The position numbers and the translations under genes are program-made. A stretch of 7,981 nucleotides of DNA from Paludibacteraceae bacterium (GTDB lineage: Bacteria; Bacteroidota; Bacteroidia; Bacteroidales; Paludibacteraceae), in NCBI GenBank assembly GCA_017646225.1, contig JAGCMZ010000122.1:1-7981 (forward strand), given 5' to 3'. Below, piece by piece: positions 1 to 7,782 of the stretch; the first letter of the stretch is position 1; each line of letters opens with the position of its first letter. The notes under the pieces are model-generated. The model did not search any database, had not been told where the DNA came from, and worked only from the letters and a program-made list of their open reading frames with translations.

Positions 1-1126
1 CTTGTATCGAAGCCAATTTGTCGGCTGCAGCCAAATAGTTGCTTTGTGCCGATTGCGCATCGATGTAAAGCGATTCTACGTATTTGGCAATTTGTTTTTC
101 GGCTTGTTGGTATTGCAGTTCGGTTTGTTGGTGTTCAATTTTGGCTTTGGCCACCGAGGTTTGGGTTTTGCTTTGGTCGTAAATGGGGATGTTGATGCTT
201 AGTCCGGCCGAAGGTGCCAAACTGTTGGTAAATTGTTCGCCCAAAGAGGCCGCTCCGTTGGTGTTGTAGTTGCCCGACATACCTGCCGATAACGAAATGG
301 TAGGCCAGTAGCCTGCTTTGGCATTTTTTAGGTTGTATTCCGATGCCTTGATGTTTAGTTCTGCCTCTTTAATTTGGGGCATGGTAAGCATGGCTTGGTT
401 GTAAATATCAAGCATTTCGGGCAAACTTTGCAATACTTCTTGGTCTGAAATTTCGGGAATGGCTACGTTAAACAAGGTGGTAATATCTAATTCCAGTAGC
501 TGTTTAAGTTCCATAATTACGCTGCGCAAATTGTTTTTGCCCGATGTTAGGCTGTAGCTATTTTGGCTGTATTGTGCTTTTACTTGTGCCAAATCGGCCT
601 TGGTAATTTTGCCCGCTTCGAACAAAATTTGCGAACGATCCAATTCTTGTTGGCTAAGGGCTAGCATGCTTTCGGCAATCTTTACGTTCTCGTGGGCATA
701 TAGCACTTGTAGGTAGGCCCTTAAAATAGAAATTTCAATTTCTTTTTGAGTAGATAAAATGCCCGCATTGCGCACTTCTACCAAAATGTCGCTTTGCTTT
801 TTGTTGTACGATAATTTGCCACCGTTAAACAAGGTCATACCTAAATTGATGCCGTAGTTGGCTCCGTAAGAGGCTTGCCCGTTATTGGTAAGCATACCCG
901 AATAACCAAAGTTCTGACTGGTAGATGCCGAAATGGTGGGGGCAAAAGCGCTTTTGGCAGCAATGACATTTTGCTGGGCGGTTTCGTAGTTATGAATGGC
1001 TTGTAGTACGCTGATGCTGTTTTCTTTGGCATATTCAAGGCATTGGTTAAGGGTCCAATCTTCTGCCATGATGCTGCCCGTGCATGCGCAAAAAGCCAAA
1101 AGAGCAGTAAATAGTTTTTGTTTCAT
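1..1126 (-). CDS. TolC-family outer-membrane efflux protein (C-terminal end outside window)
   Basis: The frame stays open from ATG 1124-1126 to the left edge, giving 375 residues without a stop. The family usually runs to about 430-480 residues, so the last part is missing. Residues 1-21 form a signal peptide (KQK, then a hydrophobic core, probable cut after SIMA). The mature protein opens with WTLNQCLEYA, the usual start of Bacteroidetes TolC proteins. The two structural repeats of the family are visible: AAKSAFAPTISAS (56-68) followed by LGMTLFNGGK (95-104), and NAKAGYWPTISLS (268-280) followed by LSINIPIYDQS (309-319). Long Gln/Lys/Glu-rich helices (about 105-210 and 320-375) fit the periplasmic coiled-coil tunnel. 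Known role: the outer-membrane channel of tripartite efflux or type I secretion. An adaptor and inner-membrane pump would be expected further left, but neither is in view, so the substrate is unknown. A terminator upstream separates it from cysS. Cys13 and Cys15 in the signal do not make a good lipobox. Confidence 0.93.
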   Translation of the reverse strand, partial: MKQKLFTALLAFCACTGSIMAEDWTLNQCLEYAKENSISVLQAIHNYETAQQNVIAAKSAFAPTISASTSQNFGYSGMLTNNGQASYGANYGINLGMTLFNGGKLSYNKKQSDILVEVRNAGILSTQKEIEISILRAYLQVLYAHENVKIAESMLALSQQELDRSQILFEAGKITKADLAQVKAQYSQNSYSLTSGKNNLRSVIMELKQLLELDITTLFNVAIPEISDQEVLQSLPEMLDIYNQAMLTMPQIKEAELNIKASEYNLKNAKAGYWPTISLSAGMSGNYNTNGAASLGEQFTNSLAPSAGLSINIPIYDQSKTQTSVAKAKIEHQQTELQYQQAEKQIAKYVESLYIDAQSAQSNYLAAADKLASIQ

Positions 1127-1183
1127 AACGATTTTAATCTTGTTTCTTTGGGTTAGACGACAAGGCATTGGCAAGGTAAAATG

Positions 1184-1193
1184 CAAAAAGATA
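1184..1193 (-). promoter_or_regulatory. Putative -7 element of the tolC-like gene
   Basis: On the minus strand this reads TATCTTTTTG, close to the Bacteroidetes -7 consensus TAnnTTTG. It lies about 58 bases before the ATG at 1126 and after the cysS terminator, where a new promoter is needed. The possible -33 element (CCTG, 20 bases upstream) is poor, so this is a weak call. Confidence 0.35.
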
Positions 1194-1224
1194 CTAAAAC
1201 CTATGCCTAACGTCAGGATGAAAA

Positions 1225-1254
1225 AAAATCGGTTTACCAAGATAAACCGATTTT
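1225..1254 (-). terminator. Rho-independent terminator of cysS
   Basis: The arms AAAATCGGTTTA and TAAACCGATTTT pair perfectly (12 bp) around a 6-base loop. On the minus strand the hairpin starts 4 bases after the cysS stop and runs into eight consecutive U residues (1228-1221). The plus-strand side also has a short T run (1256-1260), but no plus-strand gene ends here. Confidence 0.9.
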
Positions 1255-1258
1255 GTTT

Positions 1259-2725
1259 TTATAGATTCCATTCGAATCCGTCTTTGGTATCTTTGATACT
1301 GAAACCTAAAGCGGTAAGTTCGTTTCGGATTTTGTCGGACGTTGCCCAATCTTTGTTGCGTTTGGCTTCGAGGCGCATATTCAACAAAAGGTCGATGGCC
1401 TTTTTGTATGCGTCGTTGGTGCCTGCGTTGCTCTCTTCGCTTTGCAAACCAAAAATATCTTCGATAAAGAGTTTGAAGGTAGCTTTTAGTTCGTCTAGGT
1501 CGGCCTGGCTGATGGTGGCTTTGCCGTCGTGTACTTGGTTGATGGCTTTGCAAGCGTCAAACAAATGAGCAATGGCAATGGGCGAGTTGAGGTCGTCGTT
1601 CATGGCTTCTTCTAGTTTGGTGCGCAAACCAGCTGTTTCTACCGTCGATGTAGCCGATGCGGTTAGCTTTAGCAAGCGTTCGTAGGCTTCCATTAGGCGT
1701 TGCAATCCTTTTTCGGAAGCTTGCAAAGCTTCGTTGCTAAAGTCAACGGTGCTGCGGTAGTGTGCTTGCAAAATAAAGAAGCGAATGGTCATGGGGCTGT
1801 AGGCTTGTACCAATAGGTTGTGTGTGCCGTTGAACAGTTCATCGAGCGTAATAAAGTTGCCCAACGATTTGCCCATTTTTTGACCGTTGATGGTAATCAT
1901 GTTGTTGTGCATCCAATAGCGTGCCGATTCTTTGCCCAATGCTGCGGTAGATTGTGCAATTTCGCACTCGTGGTGAGGGAACATCAGGTCCATACCACCG
2001 CCGTGAATGTCAAATTCTTCGCCTAAGTATTTGCAACCCATGGCAGAACATTCCATGTGCCAACCAGGGAAACCGTCGCTCCATGGCGATGGCCAACGCA
2101 TAATGTGTTCGGGTTGTGCTTTTTTCCAAAGCGCAAAGTCCATGCTGCGACGTTTTTCGCTTTGACCATCCAATTCGCGGGTAGTTTCAAGCAGTTCGTC
2201 AATGTTGCGGCCCGATAGTTTGCCGTAGTGGTAATCTTTGTTGTATTTTTCTACGTCAAAATATACAGAACCTTCGCTTACGTAGGCATAACCTGCGTCC
2301 AAAATCTTCTGTGTAAAGGCAATCTGCTCAATGATGTGGCCCGATGCATGGGGCTCGATGCTGGGAGGAAGAACATTTAACGCATTCATGCTTTGGTGGT
2401 AGCGGTTCAAGAAATATTGTACCACTTCCATGGGTTCTTTTTGCTCTAAACGTGCTTTTTTGGCAATTTTATCTTCGCCTTCGTCGGCATCGTGTTCCAA
2501 GTGACCTACGTCGGTAATGTTGCGAACGTAGCGTACTTTGTATCCTAGGTGTTGTAGGTACCTAAATAGTAAGTCGAAGGTAATAGCTGGACGTGCGTGT
2601 CCCAAGTGGGCATCGCCGTATACGGTAGGTCCACATACATACATCCCTACCAACGATTCGTGCAAGGGGATGAATGTCTCTTTTTTTCGACTTAACGTGT
2701 TGTAGATAGATAGTTTATGTTCCAT
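1259..2725 (-). CDS. cysS: Cysteinyl-tRNA synthetase
   Basis: This cytoplasmic class I synthetase charges tRNA-Cys with cysteine using ATP. The 488-residue length is normal for the family. The HIGH signature is HLGH at 40-43, within [16 protein letters not shown]. The KMSKS loop reads KMGKS at 283-287, a variant I associate with this phylum. The four zinc ligands known from E. coli CysS correspond here to Cys31, Cys226, His251 and Glu255 (the last two in HHECE). The anticodon-binding helical region follows from about 330, and the protein ends GFEWNL. I start it at ATG 2723-2725 ([10 protein letters not shown]) because family similarity begins there. The frame could extend to a TTG at 2761, but that lies only about 13 bases from the -7 box and adds unrelated residues. 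It is transcribed alone, divergently from the amylase, and ends at a strong hairpin terminator. Confidence 0.98.
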   Translation of the reverse strand: MEHKLSIYNTLSRKKETFIPLHESLVGMYVCGPTVYGDAHLGHARPAITFDLLFRYLQHLGYKVRYVRNITDVGHLEHDADEGEDKIAKKARLEQKEPMEVVQYFLNRYHQSMNALNVLPPSIEPHASGHIIEQIAFTQKILDAGYAYVSEGSVYFDVEKYNKDYHYGKLSGRNIDELLETTRELDGQSEKRRSMDFALWKKAQPEHIMRWPSPWSDGFPGWHMECSAMGCKYLGEEFDIHGGGMDLMFPHHECEIAQSTAALGKESARYWMHNNMITINGQKMGKSLGNFITLDELFNGTHNLLVQAYSPMTIRFFILQAHYRSTVDFSNEALQASEKGLQRLMEAYERLLKLTASATSTVETAGLRTKLEEAMNDDLNSPIAIAHLFDACKAINQVHDGKATISQADLDELKATFKLFIEDIFGLQSEESNAGTNDAYKKAIDLLLNMRLEAKRNKDWATSDKIRNELTALGFSIKDTKDGFEWNL

Positions 2726-2774
2726 ATTTTTTATGGGGATTCCCAATAAACGATTAAACAAAATGATTTAGGTA

Positions 2775-2782
2775 CAAAGATA
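2775..2782 (-). promoter_or_regulatory. -7 box of cysS promoter
   Basis: The minus strand reads TATCTTTG, an exact match to the Bacteroidetes TAnnTTTG -7 box. It implies a transcript start near 2768 and a leader of about 40 bases before ATG 2725. No clear TTG-type -33 element is seen at 19-21 bases upstream. Confidence 0.6.
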
Positions 2783-2790
2783 ATGATTTT

Positions 2791-2823
2791 TTTGTTGTCG
2801 TATCATATTTTTTAGTATCTTTA
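2791..2823 (+). promoter_or_regulatory. Promoter of the secreted amylase gene
   Basis: A TTTG at 2791-2794 (-33 element) is followed after 21 bases by TATCTTTA at 2816-2823, one base off the TAnnTTTG consensus. The spacing is right for the Bacteroidetes primary sigma factor. The transcript would start near 2830, leaving an AT-rich leader of about 45 bases with no Shine-Dalgarno site, as is usual in this phylum. Confidence 0.6.
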
Positions 2824-2875
2824 CAAAATGCAATCTGTGCAAAAATAATTTACTAACCTATAAAATCAATTTACA

Positions 2876-5383
2876 ATGAAAAAAACGTTACTTCTTGTAA
2901 CCATGCTGTGTGCAAGTTTGTTTGCCATGGCGCAAGTTACAACCGATCCTGCGGTTATTCCATTGGATTACACAGGAAAAATTGTGATTACGTTTGATCC
3001 TACAGGTACTGCTATGGCAGGCCAAGCCACTTGTTATGCACATACAGGTGTAACATCGAAAGAGCAAGGTTCTTGGAGATGTGCTCCTACTTGGGGTGAT
3101 AATGATGACAAGTACAAATGTACAAAATCGGGCACTAAGTGGACCCTTACCATCCCTTCGCTTGACGAATATTACGCTTGTGCTGCTAGCGAAAATTTGA
3201 CTGCAATTAACATCTTGTTCCGTACATCGGATGCTAAAACACAAACGGCAGACATTGTTGTTCCTTTTAACTTTGTAGAAAAAGATCCTGTTGTAAAAGC
3301 GCGCCCTAGCGGTATTACCGATGGTATCTTTTACGATGCTAACGATCCTACCAAAGTAACTGTATCGTTGTATGTTGCTCCAAGCAAAAGCAGTGTAGTG
3401 GCTAAAAATGTTTACATCTACTGCGATGCCAATGACTGGACTCCATCGAACGATTATCAATGCTACAAAGATGGTAACTATTTCTGGTATACCTTTACGG
3501 GTTTGACCGCTGGAAAAGAATATGCGTTCCAATATGCTGTAAAAATGTCGAACGGTTCGTTTGTTCAAATGTCAGACCCTTATTCAACCAAAGTATTGCA
3601 CGAAGACGACAAATGGGAACCTAAACAACAAGATCCAACCTTGATGCCCTTCCCTAAAGGTGCTGTAGGTTATACCACCGTTATCCAACCTGGTAAAAAA
3701 GCGTTCCAATGGAGCAGCGCTACTACCAACTTTAAACGTCCTAACCGCAACAACTTGGTGATTTACGAAATCTGGCCTTATTCGTACAGCAAAGACCGTA
3801 ACTTTAAAGCCATTACCGAACGTTTGGATTACTTGGCTAACTTGGGTATCAATGCCTTGGAATTTATGCCACTTTGCGAATTTGATGGTAACTTAAGCTG
3901 GGGTTATGCACCTAACCACTATTTTGCAATGGACAAAGCATACGGTCCAGAAGAAGACTTTAAGAAATTGGTAGACGAATGCCACAAACGTGGTATCGCC
4001 GTTATCGTGGACATGGTATTTAACCACGCAACCGGTAACCATTCTTTGGAAAAACTTTATGGTGGTTATAACAACCTAAAGGACAACCCATACTTTAACG
4101 TAACTGCTCCTCATACTGCTGCTGTATTCGAAGACTGGAACCACAGCTATACTACTACCAAAGAACACTTGACAAGAGCTTTGAAGCACTGGTTGACCGA
4201 ATATAAGATAGACGGTTTCCGTATGGACCTTTCGCACGGTTTCTGTGGTCCTAACTGCAACGACCGTAAATCGAACGTTAACTACTATTACAATAATGGT
4301 GTAAAAGCGGTTGCTTCCGATGCTTACTTTATCCTAGAACACTGGGAAGATCAAGGTGGCGAAAAGGCTGGCTATGTAAACAATGGTATGATGTGCTGGG
4401 AAAATACCAACAATGCGTATAGCCAAGTAGCTATGGGTTGGTTAAAAGAAGGCGATGCTTTGAATAATGCTAATAACGATGGTTATGTAAGTTATGTAAC
4501 CTCGCACGACGAGCAACGTCCTTTCTGGAAAGCTAAAACCTATGGTAATGGAACCATTAAATCGAACGAGAAAACCCGTTTGGCACGTGTTCCTGCTGTA
4601 GTAGCTATGTGCGTTATGTTGAATGGTCCTCAAATGATTTACCAATTTGACGAATTGGGTTACGATTTCTCGTTCTGTTCTAATGCAGCCGCTACATCGG
4701 GTAATAATAAAAACAAAGGCGAAACTCCTTGCCACGAAACCGATGCTAAACCATTGCCAGAATCGTATGGTTGGTTCCAAAATGCGGATCGTATGAATGC
4801 ATACCAAAAATTGGGTCAAATTATTCAATTGCGTACCAAATTAGCACCTAATACCTTTGCAGGCAATCCTACCAGCAGCGATTTGGGTACTGGTAAAGCT
4901 TTGCGTAGCGTTATTTGGGGCAGCGGTAATACTCGCATCTTTGTGTTGGCTAACTTTGGTACCTCCACTCAATCGTTTAGCTTACCTACTGGCAACAACT
5001 GGTACGATTACCTAGCAGGTAGCGGTCAACTATTGTCGGGCGGTGCCAATATGAGCATTGCAGCTGGCGATGTTAAAGTATATGCTGCTACCAAATATAA
5101 CTTGCCTTCTGTTCCTAATAAATACGATTACGTAGGAATTGGTGAGTTAGAAGAAGCACCTAAAGCTACTATCTATCCTTCTGTAACTTCAGACTACGTA
5201 ACCATCAATGCTGAAGAAGAAATTTCGGATGTTAAATTGATGAGTTTGTCGGGTCAAACCTACGCACCTAAGTTCACCGAAGAAGGTTTGGTAGACGTAC
5301 AAGGTTACGATGCAGGTTTGTACCTATTGGTAGTTCGCTTTGAAAGCTACGAAACCGCGTTCAAGATTATAATAACCGATTAG
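2876..5383 (+). CDS. Secreted GH13 alpha-amylase with T9SS C-terminal sorting domain
   Basis: Predicted to hydrolyse alpha-1,4 glucans such as starch or glycogen outside the cell or on its surface. Domain order in the 835 residues: signal peptide 1-19 (cut at AMA-Q; Cys12 is not in a valid lipobox); a beta-sandwich domain about 20-135, type uncertain; an E-set/CBM48-like domain about 145-250 (GITDGIFYD through DPYSTKVL); the GH13 barrel about 294-650; a C-terminal beta domain about 655-740; and a Por/T9SS type A tail about 763-835 (IYPSVTSDYVTIN, then GLYLLVV, ending FKIIITD). All four GH13 regions are intact: DMVFNH 379-384; GFRMDLSH 447-454 with nucleophile Asp451 and Arg449; acid/base Glu488 in LEHW; and His544-Asp545 in SHDE. 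The mature protein has 14 cysteines. Gly and Arg codons are mostly GGT and CGT, which suggests high expression. No SusC/SusD genes are adjacent, so it looks like a stand-alone enzyme. Substrate specificity beyond GH13 is inferred. Confidence 0.96.
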   Translation: MKKTLLLVTMLCASLFAMAQVTTDPAVIPLDYTGKIVITFDPTGTAMAGQATCYAHTGVTSKEQGSWRCAPTWGDNDDKYKCTKSGTKWTLTIPSLDEYYACAASENLTAINILFRTSDAKTQTADIVVPFNFVEKDPVVKARPSGITDGIFYDANDPTKVTVSLYVAPSKSSVVAKNVYIYCDANDWTPSNDYQCYKDGNYFWYTFTGLTAGKEYAFQYAVKMSNGSFVQMSDPYSTKVLHEDDKWEPKQQDPTLMPFPKGAVGYTTVIQPGKKAFQWSSATTNFKRPNRNNLVIYEIWPYSYSKDRNFKAITERLDYLANLGINALEFMPLCEFDGNLSWGYAPNHYFAMDKAYGPEEDFKKLVDECHKRGIAVIVDMVFNHATGNHSLEKLYGGYNNLKDNPYFNVTAPHTAAVFEDWNHSYTTTKEHLTRALKHWLTEYKIDGFRMDLSHGFCGPNCNDRKSNVNYYYNNGVKAVASDAYFILEHWEDQGGEKAGYVNNGMMCWENTNNAYSQVAMGWLKEGDALNNANNDGYVSYVTSHDEQRPFWKAKTYGNGTIKSNEKTRLARVPAVVAMCVMLNGPQMIYQFDELGYDFSFCSNAAATSGNNKNKGETPCHETDAKPLPESYGWFQNADRMNAYQKLGQIIQLRTKLAPNTFAGNPTSSDLGTGKALRSVIWGSGNTRIFVLANFGTSTQSFSLPTGNNWYDYLAGSGQLLSGGANMSIAAGDVKVYAATKYNLPSVPNKYDYVGIGELEEAPKATIYPSVTSDYVTINAEEEISDVKLMSLSGQTYAPKFTEEGLVDVQGYDAGLYLLVVRFESYETAFKIIITD

Positions 5384-5401
5384 TCAATTAGTCGATTAGT
5401 C
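5378..5401 (+). repeat. Three tandem 8-bp repeats over the amylase stop codon
   Basis: The units are GATTAGTC (5378-5385), AATTAGTC (5386-5393) and GATTAGTC (5394-5401), directly head to tail with one mismatch. The first unit contains the last Asp codon and the TAG stop of the amylase gene. The array ends 5 bases before the terminator palindrome. No function is known to me. Confidence 0.8.
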
Positions 5402-5405
5402 ATAA

Positions 5406-5435
5406 AAAAAGGACCCATTTAAATGGGTCCTTTTT
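5406..5435. terminator. Bidirectional terminator between converging amylase and acyl-CoA ligase genes
   Basis: A perfect 30-base palindrome: five A, GGACCCATTT, its exact complement AAATGGGTCC, then five T. A realistic hairpin has a 13-bp stem and a TTAA loop. It carries a T run in both directions, lies 22 bases after the amylase stop, and sits directly against the ligase stop (5437-5439), so it can end both transcripts. Confidence 0.93.
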
Positions 5436-5436
5436 A

Positions 5437-7098
5437 TTATATGACTTCAATGCCTTGTTCTTCGCAAAGCTTTAAGCTTAATTCTTTTAGTTTGTATTTT
5501 TGAATCTTACCACTACCGGTTAGTGGGAAACTATCTACAAAGAATACGTATTTAGGAATCTTATAGCGGGCAATTTTGCCTTTGCAGAAATCTTTAACGT
5601 CTTCGGCTTCTAAGGTAGCACCTTCTTTAAGAATGATGAAAGCACCTACTTCTTCGCCGTATTTTTTAGAAGGAACGGCAGCTACTTGTACGTCGCTTAC
5701 GCCTTCTAGGTGGTATAAGAATTCTTCAATTTCGCGTGGGTAAATGTTTTCGCCACCACGAATAATCATGTCCTTGATACGTCCAGTAATGCGATAGTAA
5801 CCGTCTTCGTCTTTTACACCAAGGTCGCCCGAGTGAAGGAATCCGTTAGCATCAATGATTTCTTGGGTAGCTTTATCGTTTTTGTAGTAACCCTTCATGA
5901 CGTTAAAGCCACGGCAGCACATTTCGCCTTGTACCCCAGGAGGACAAATTTCGCCCGTTTCGGGGTCAATTACTTGTACCTCTACAAAAGGATAATCGCG
6001 GCCTACGGTGGTGCAACGTTTTTCAAAGCTATCTTCGATGGTAGTTTGGGTCATACCAGGTGATGTTTCGGTTAGGCCATACACGCTGGTAATGGTCATG
6101 TGCATTTTGTCCGATACTTGGCGCATCAATTCAACAGGGCAAAGCGAACCCGCCATAATACCCGTGCGCAAGCAGGTTAAATCGAACATGTTGAACATGG
6201 GGTGATTTAACTCGGCAATAAACATGGTAGGAACCCCGTATAGAGCGGTACAGCGTTCTTGGTGAACCGAAGCCAACACCACCAATGGATCAAATTTTTC
6301 TACCATTACTTGGGTACAACCGTGTGTTAAGCAGTTCATGGTTGCCAATACCACGCCAAAGCAGTGGAAAAGGGGAACGCATACACAAAGTTTATCGTCG
6401 CTGGTAAATTTCATGTGCTCGCCGGTAAAGAAACCGTCGTTGGCAATGTTATAGTGGGTAAGCATTACGCCTTTGGGGAAACCAGTGGTACCCGAGGTGT
6501 ATTGCATGTTTACTACGTCGTGGCAGTTTACTTGTTTTTTTGCCTCTTTTAGTTTCTCGTCTGCTATCGAGCTGCCTAAAAGCAAGATTTCGGCAGTGTT
6601 GTACATGCCACGGTGTTTCTCCTGACCAATGTAAATAACATTTTTCATTTTGGGGAAACGTTCGCTTTGCAACTTGCCACGTTGGCAGGTTTTTAATTCG
6701 GGCAACATTTTATAGGTCATGTCGACGTAGTCGCAATCCCATGTGCCGTCAATGATGCAAAGGGTGTGCATGTCCGAGTTTTCGCACAAGTACTCCAACT
6801 CGTTTTGTTTGTAGTTGGTGTTTACAGTAACGCAAACCGCGCCAATGCGAGCGCAAGCATATAAAAAGGTCAACCAATCGGGAACGTTGGTAGCCCATAG
6901 ACCTACGTGTGTGCCTTTTTCAATGCCAATGGCCAACATGCCTTTGGCAAGGTGGTTTACACGTTCGTCAAATTGTTTCCAAGTAAAGCGTAGACCTCGG
7001 TCGGCGTATACAATGTAGTCTTTATCGGGTGTTTGCTCAGCCCAATATTCTACCCATTCGCCTAGGGTTCTGGTGGAAAGTTCGTATGGTTGTTGCAT
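5437..7098 (-). CDS. AMP-dependent acyl-CoA ligase (AMP-binding enzyme family)
   Basis: Predicted to activate a carboxylic acid, probably a medium- or long-chain fatty acid, to its acyl-CoA through an acyl-adenylate. Numbered from ATG 7098 (553 residues), the adenylate-forming motifs are complete: P-loop [11 protein letters not shown] 200-210; YGLTETSP 340-347; SGDLG 423-427; the hinge block [20 protein letters not shown] 439-458; and the catalytic lysine Lys531 in [12 protein letters not shown]. No membrane segment is seen. The overall pattern is nearest to ACSF2-like or FadD-like ligases, but the chain length of the substrate cannot be read from the sequence. I prefer the ATG at 7098, 7 bases after the stop of the regulator gene, because recognisable similarity begins at [13 protein letters not shown]. 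An upstream in-frame ATG at 7119 would add seven residues and overlap the regulator by 14 bases. It is the second gene of an operon with the XRE-cupin regulator. Confidence 0.95.
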   Translation of the reverse strand: MQQPYELSTRTLGEWVEYWAEQTPDKDYIVYADRGLRFTWKQFDERVNHLAKGMLAIGIEKGTHVGLWATNVPDWLTFLYACARIGAVCVTVNTNYKQNELEYLCENSDMHTLCIIDGTWDCDYVDMTYKMLPELKTCQRGKLQSERFPKMKNVIYIGQEKHRGMYNTAEILLLGSSIADEKLKEAKKQVNCHDVVNMQYTSGTTGFPKGVMLTHYNIANDGFFTGEHMKFTSDDKLCVCVPLFHCFGVVLATMNCLTHGCTQVMVEKFDPLVVLASVHQERCTALYGVPTMFIAELNHPMFNMFDLTCLRTGIMAGSLCPVELMRQVSDKMHMTITSVYGLTETSPGMTQTTIEDSFEKRCTTVGRDYPFVEVQVIDPETGEICPPGVQGEMCCRGFNVMKGYYKNDKATQEIIDANGFLHSGDLGVKDEDGYYRITGRIKDMIIRGGENIYPREIEEFLYHLEGVSDVQVAAVPSKKYGEEVGAFIILKEGATLEAEDVKDFCKGKIARYKIPKYVFFVDSFPLTGSGKIQKYKLKELSLKLCEEQGIEVI

Positions 7099-7105
7099 GG
7101 TTCTA

Positions 7106-7675
7106 TTAGAATGGGGCATATACTACCGCCAAAATTTTGGCAGGTTGGGTAGCATACACCAAGTGTTCTACAATTGAATCGTAGTAAATGCTGTCGCCTT
7201 GTTCCAATACATATTCGTTTTGGCCGTATTTAATTCTTACTTGGCCTTCTAGTACGTAAATAAATTCTTCGCCTTCGTGCGATGATAGGAGCAAGCTATC
7301 GGTAGCAGCGGGTTCTATGTTGATGATAAAAGGCTCCATGTTGCGACCTGCTTTGCTTTTGGCAAGCGACATAAAGTCTAGGTGCGAGTTAGAACGGCTT
7401 TTTGTATTAGAGGTGCTAAGGCATTTGTCGCTAACGCCTCCACGGCAAATTTCTGGTCCTAAATTATCGCTATCGTCCAAGAAAGTACCCAAACGTACAC
7501 CCAATGCGCGTGCAATTTTAATAAGGGGCGATAACGATGGAATGTTGGTGTTAGCTTCAATTTCGGCAACCAACGATAATTCTAGGCCGCTGTTGGTAGC
7601 TAACTCTTCTTGTGACATTTTGCGGGCTTCGCGAAAGCCTTTGATTTTGTCTCCTACTAATTTTTTATTTGTCAT
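7106..7675 (-). CDS. XRE-family transcriptional regulator with C-terminal cupin domain
   Basis: A 189-residue cytoplasmic DNA-binding protein. Residues about 8-64 are an XRE-type helix-turn-helix ([16 protein letters not shown], then [19 protein letters not shown] and [13 protein letters not shown]). A linker follows (about 66-110, with Cys77 and Cys85). Residues about 115-187 are a cupin_2 beta barrel: [14 protein letters not shown] (131-144) is cupin motif 1 and [12 protein letters not shown] (160-171) is motif 2, so His133, Glu137 and His171 are possible metal or ligand contacts. In this family the cupin senses a small ligand and the HTH binds the operator. Start is ATG 7675. It is followed 7 bases later by the acyl-CoA ligase, so control of that ligase, perhaps in response to a fatty acid or acyl-CoA, is a reasonable inference. 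A perfect inverted repeat in its own promoter suggests autoregulation. The ligand is unknown. Confidence 0.94.
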   Translation of the reverse strand: MTNKKLVGDKIKGFREARKMSQEELATNSGLELSLVAEIEANTNIPSLSPLIKIARALGVRLGTFLDDSDNLGPEICRGGVSDKCLSTSNTKSRSNSHLDFMSLAKSKAGRNMEPFIINIEPAATDSLLLSSHEGEEFIYVLEGQVRIKYGQNEYVLEQGDSIYYDSIVEHLVYATQPAKILAVVYAPF

Positions 7676-7709
7676 AGTCTAAAATGAATTATCTGTAATT
7701 TTGAGAGCG

Positions 7710-7743
7710 CAAAAATAATCAATTTTTCTGGTTTTGGGCAGAA
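7710..7743 (-). promoter_or_regulatory. Promoter of the XRE-cupin / acyl-CoA ligase operon
   Basis: The minus strand has TATTTTTG at 7717-7710, an exact TAnnTTTG -7 box. A weak -33 candidate (TTCTG, 7743-7739) lies 21 bases upstream. The expected leader to ATG 7675 is about 25-30 bases. The operator-like inverted repeat fills the space between the two elements. Confidence 0.6.
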
Positions 7744-7751
7744 AAATTGAT
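7718..7751. promoter_or_regulatory. Perfect inverted repeat, likely operator for the XRE-cupin regulator
   Basis: The arms ATCAATTTTTCTG (7718-7730) and CAGAAAAATTGAT (7739-7751) are exact complements, 13 bp each, around an 8-base spacer. The repeat abuts the -7 box and covers the -33 region, so a bound dimer would block the polymerase. There is no poly-T tract directly at either end and the loop is 8 bases, which makes a terminator reading less likely than an operator. Confidence 0.7.
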
Positions 7752-7782
7752 AAATTATAAGAATAAATACCTTTTTGCTTAA

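Noticed and set aside
996..1568. Plus-strand open frame of 190 codons across the tolC start, the cysS terminator and the cysS 3' end
   Set aside because: It runs antisense through two well-supported genes and a terminator, and its product has no recognisable domain. It is a shadow frame.
1912..1926. KMGKS instead of KMSKS in CysS (codons at about 1865-1879), and HHECE instead of HHENE near the zinc site
   Set aside because: To my knowledge both are normal variants in Bacteroidetes CysS. The zinc ligands and HLGH motif are intact, so there is no sign of a defect.
2734..2745. Small palindrome (TGGGGATTCCCA) in the cysS leader
   Set aside because: The stem is only 4 bp and there is no T-box or other riboswitch architecture. 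The leader is too short (about 40 bases) for known tRNA-sensing elements.
2726..2761. Longer cysS reading frame starting at TTG 2761
   Set aside because: The added residues do not resemble the family, and the TTG would be only a few bases from the expected transcript start. ATG 2725 fits better.
2888..3568. Minus-strand open frame of 226 codons inside the amylase gene
   Set aside because: It lies antisense to the N-terminal amylase domains, shows no domain or promoter, and is best explained by codon bias of the real gene.
7317..7682. Plus-strand open frame of 121 codons across the XRE-cupin gene
   Set aside because: It is fully antisense to a clear HTH-cupin protein and has no supporting signal.
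7718..7751. Reading the inverted repeat as the topA terminator
   Set aside because: It is 32 bases past the second topA stop, but on the minus strand its 3' arm is followed by TATTTTTG, which also forms an exact -7 box. Position relative to the XRE-cupin start favours an operator, though a dual role cannot be excluded.
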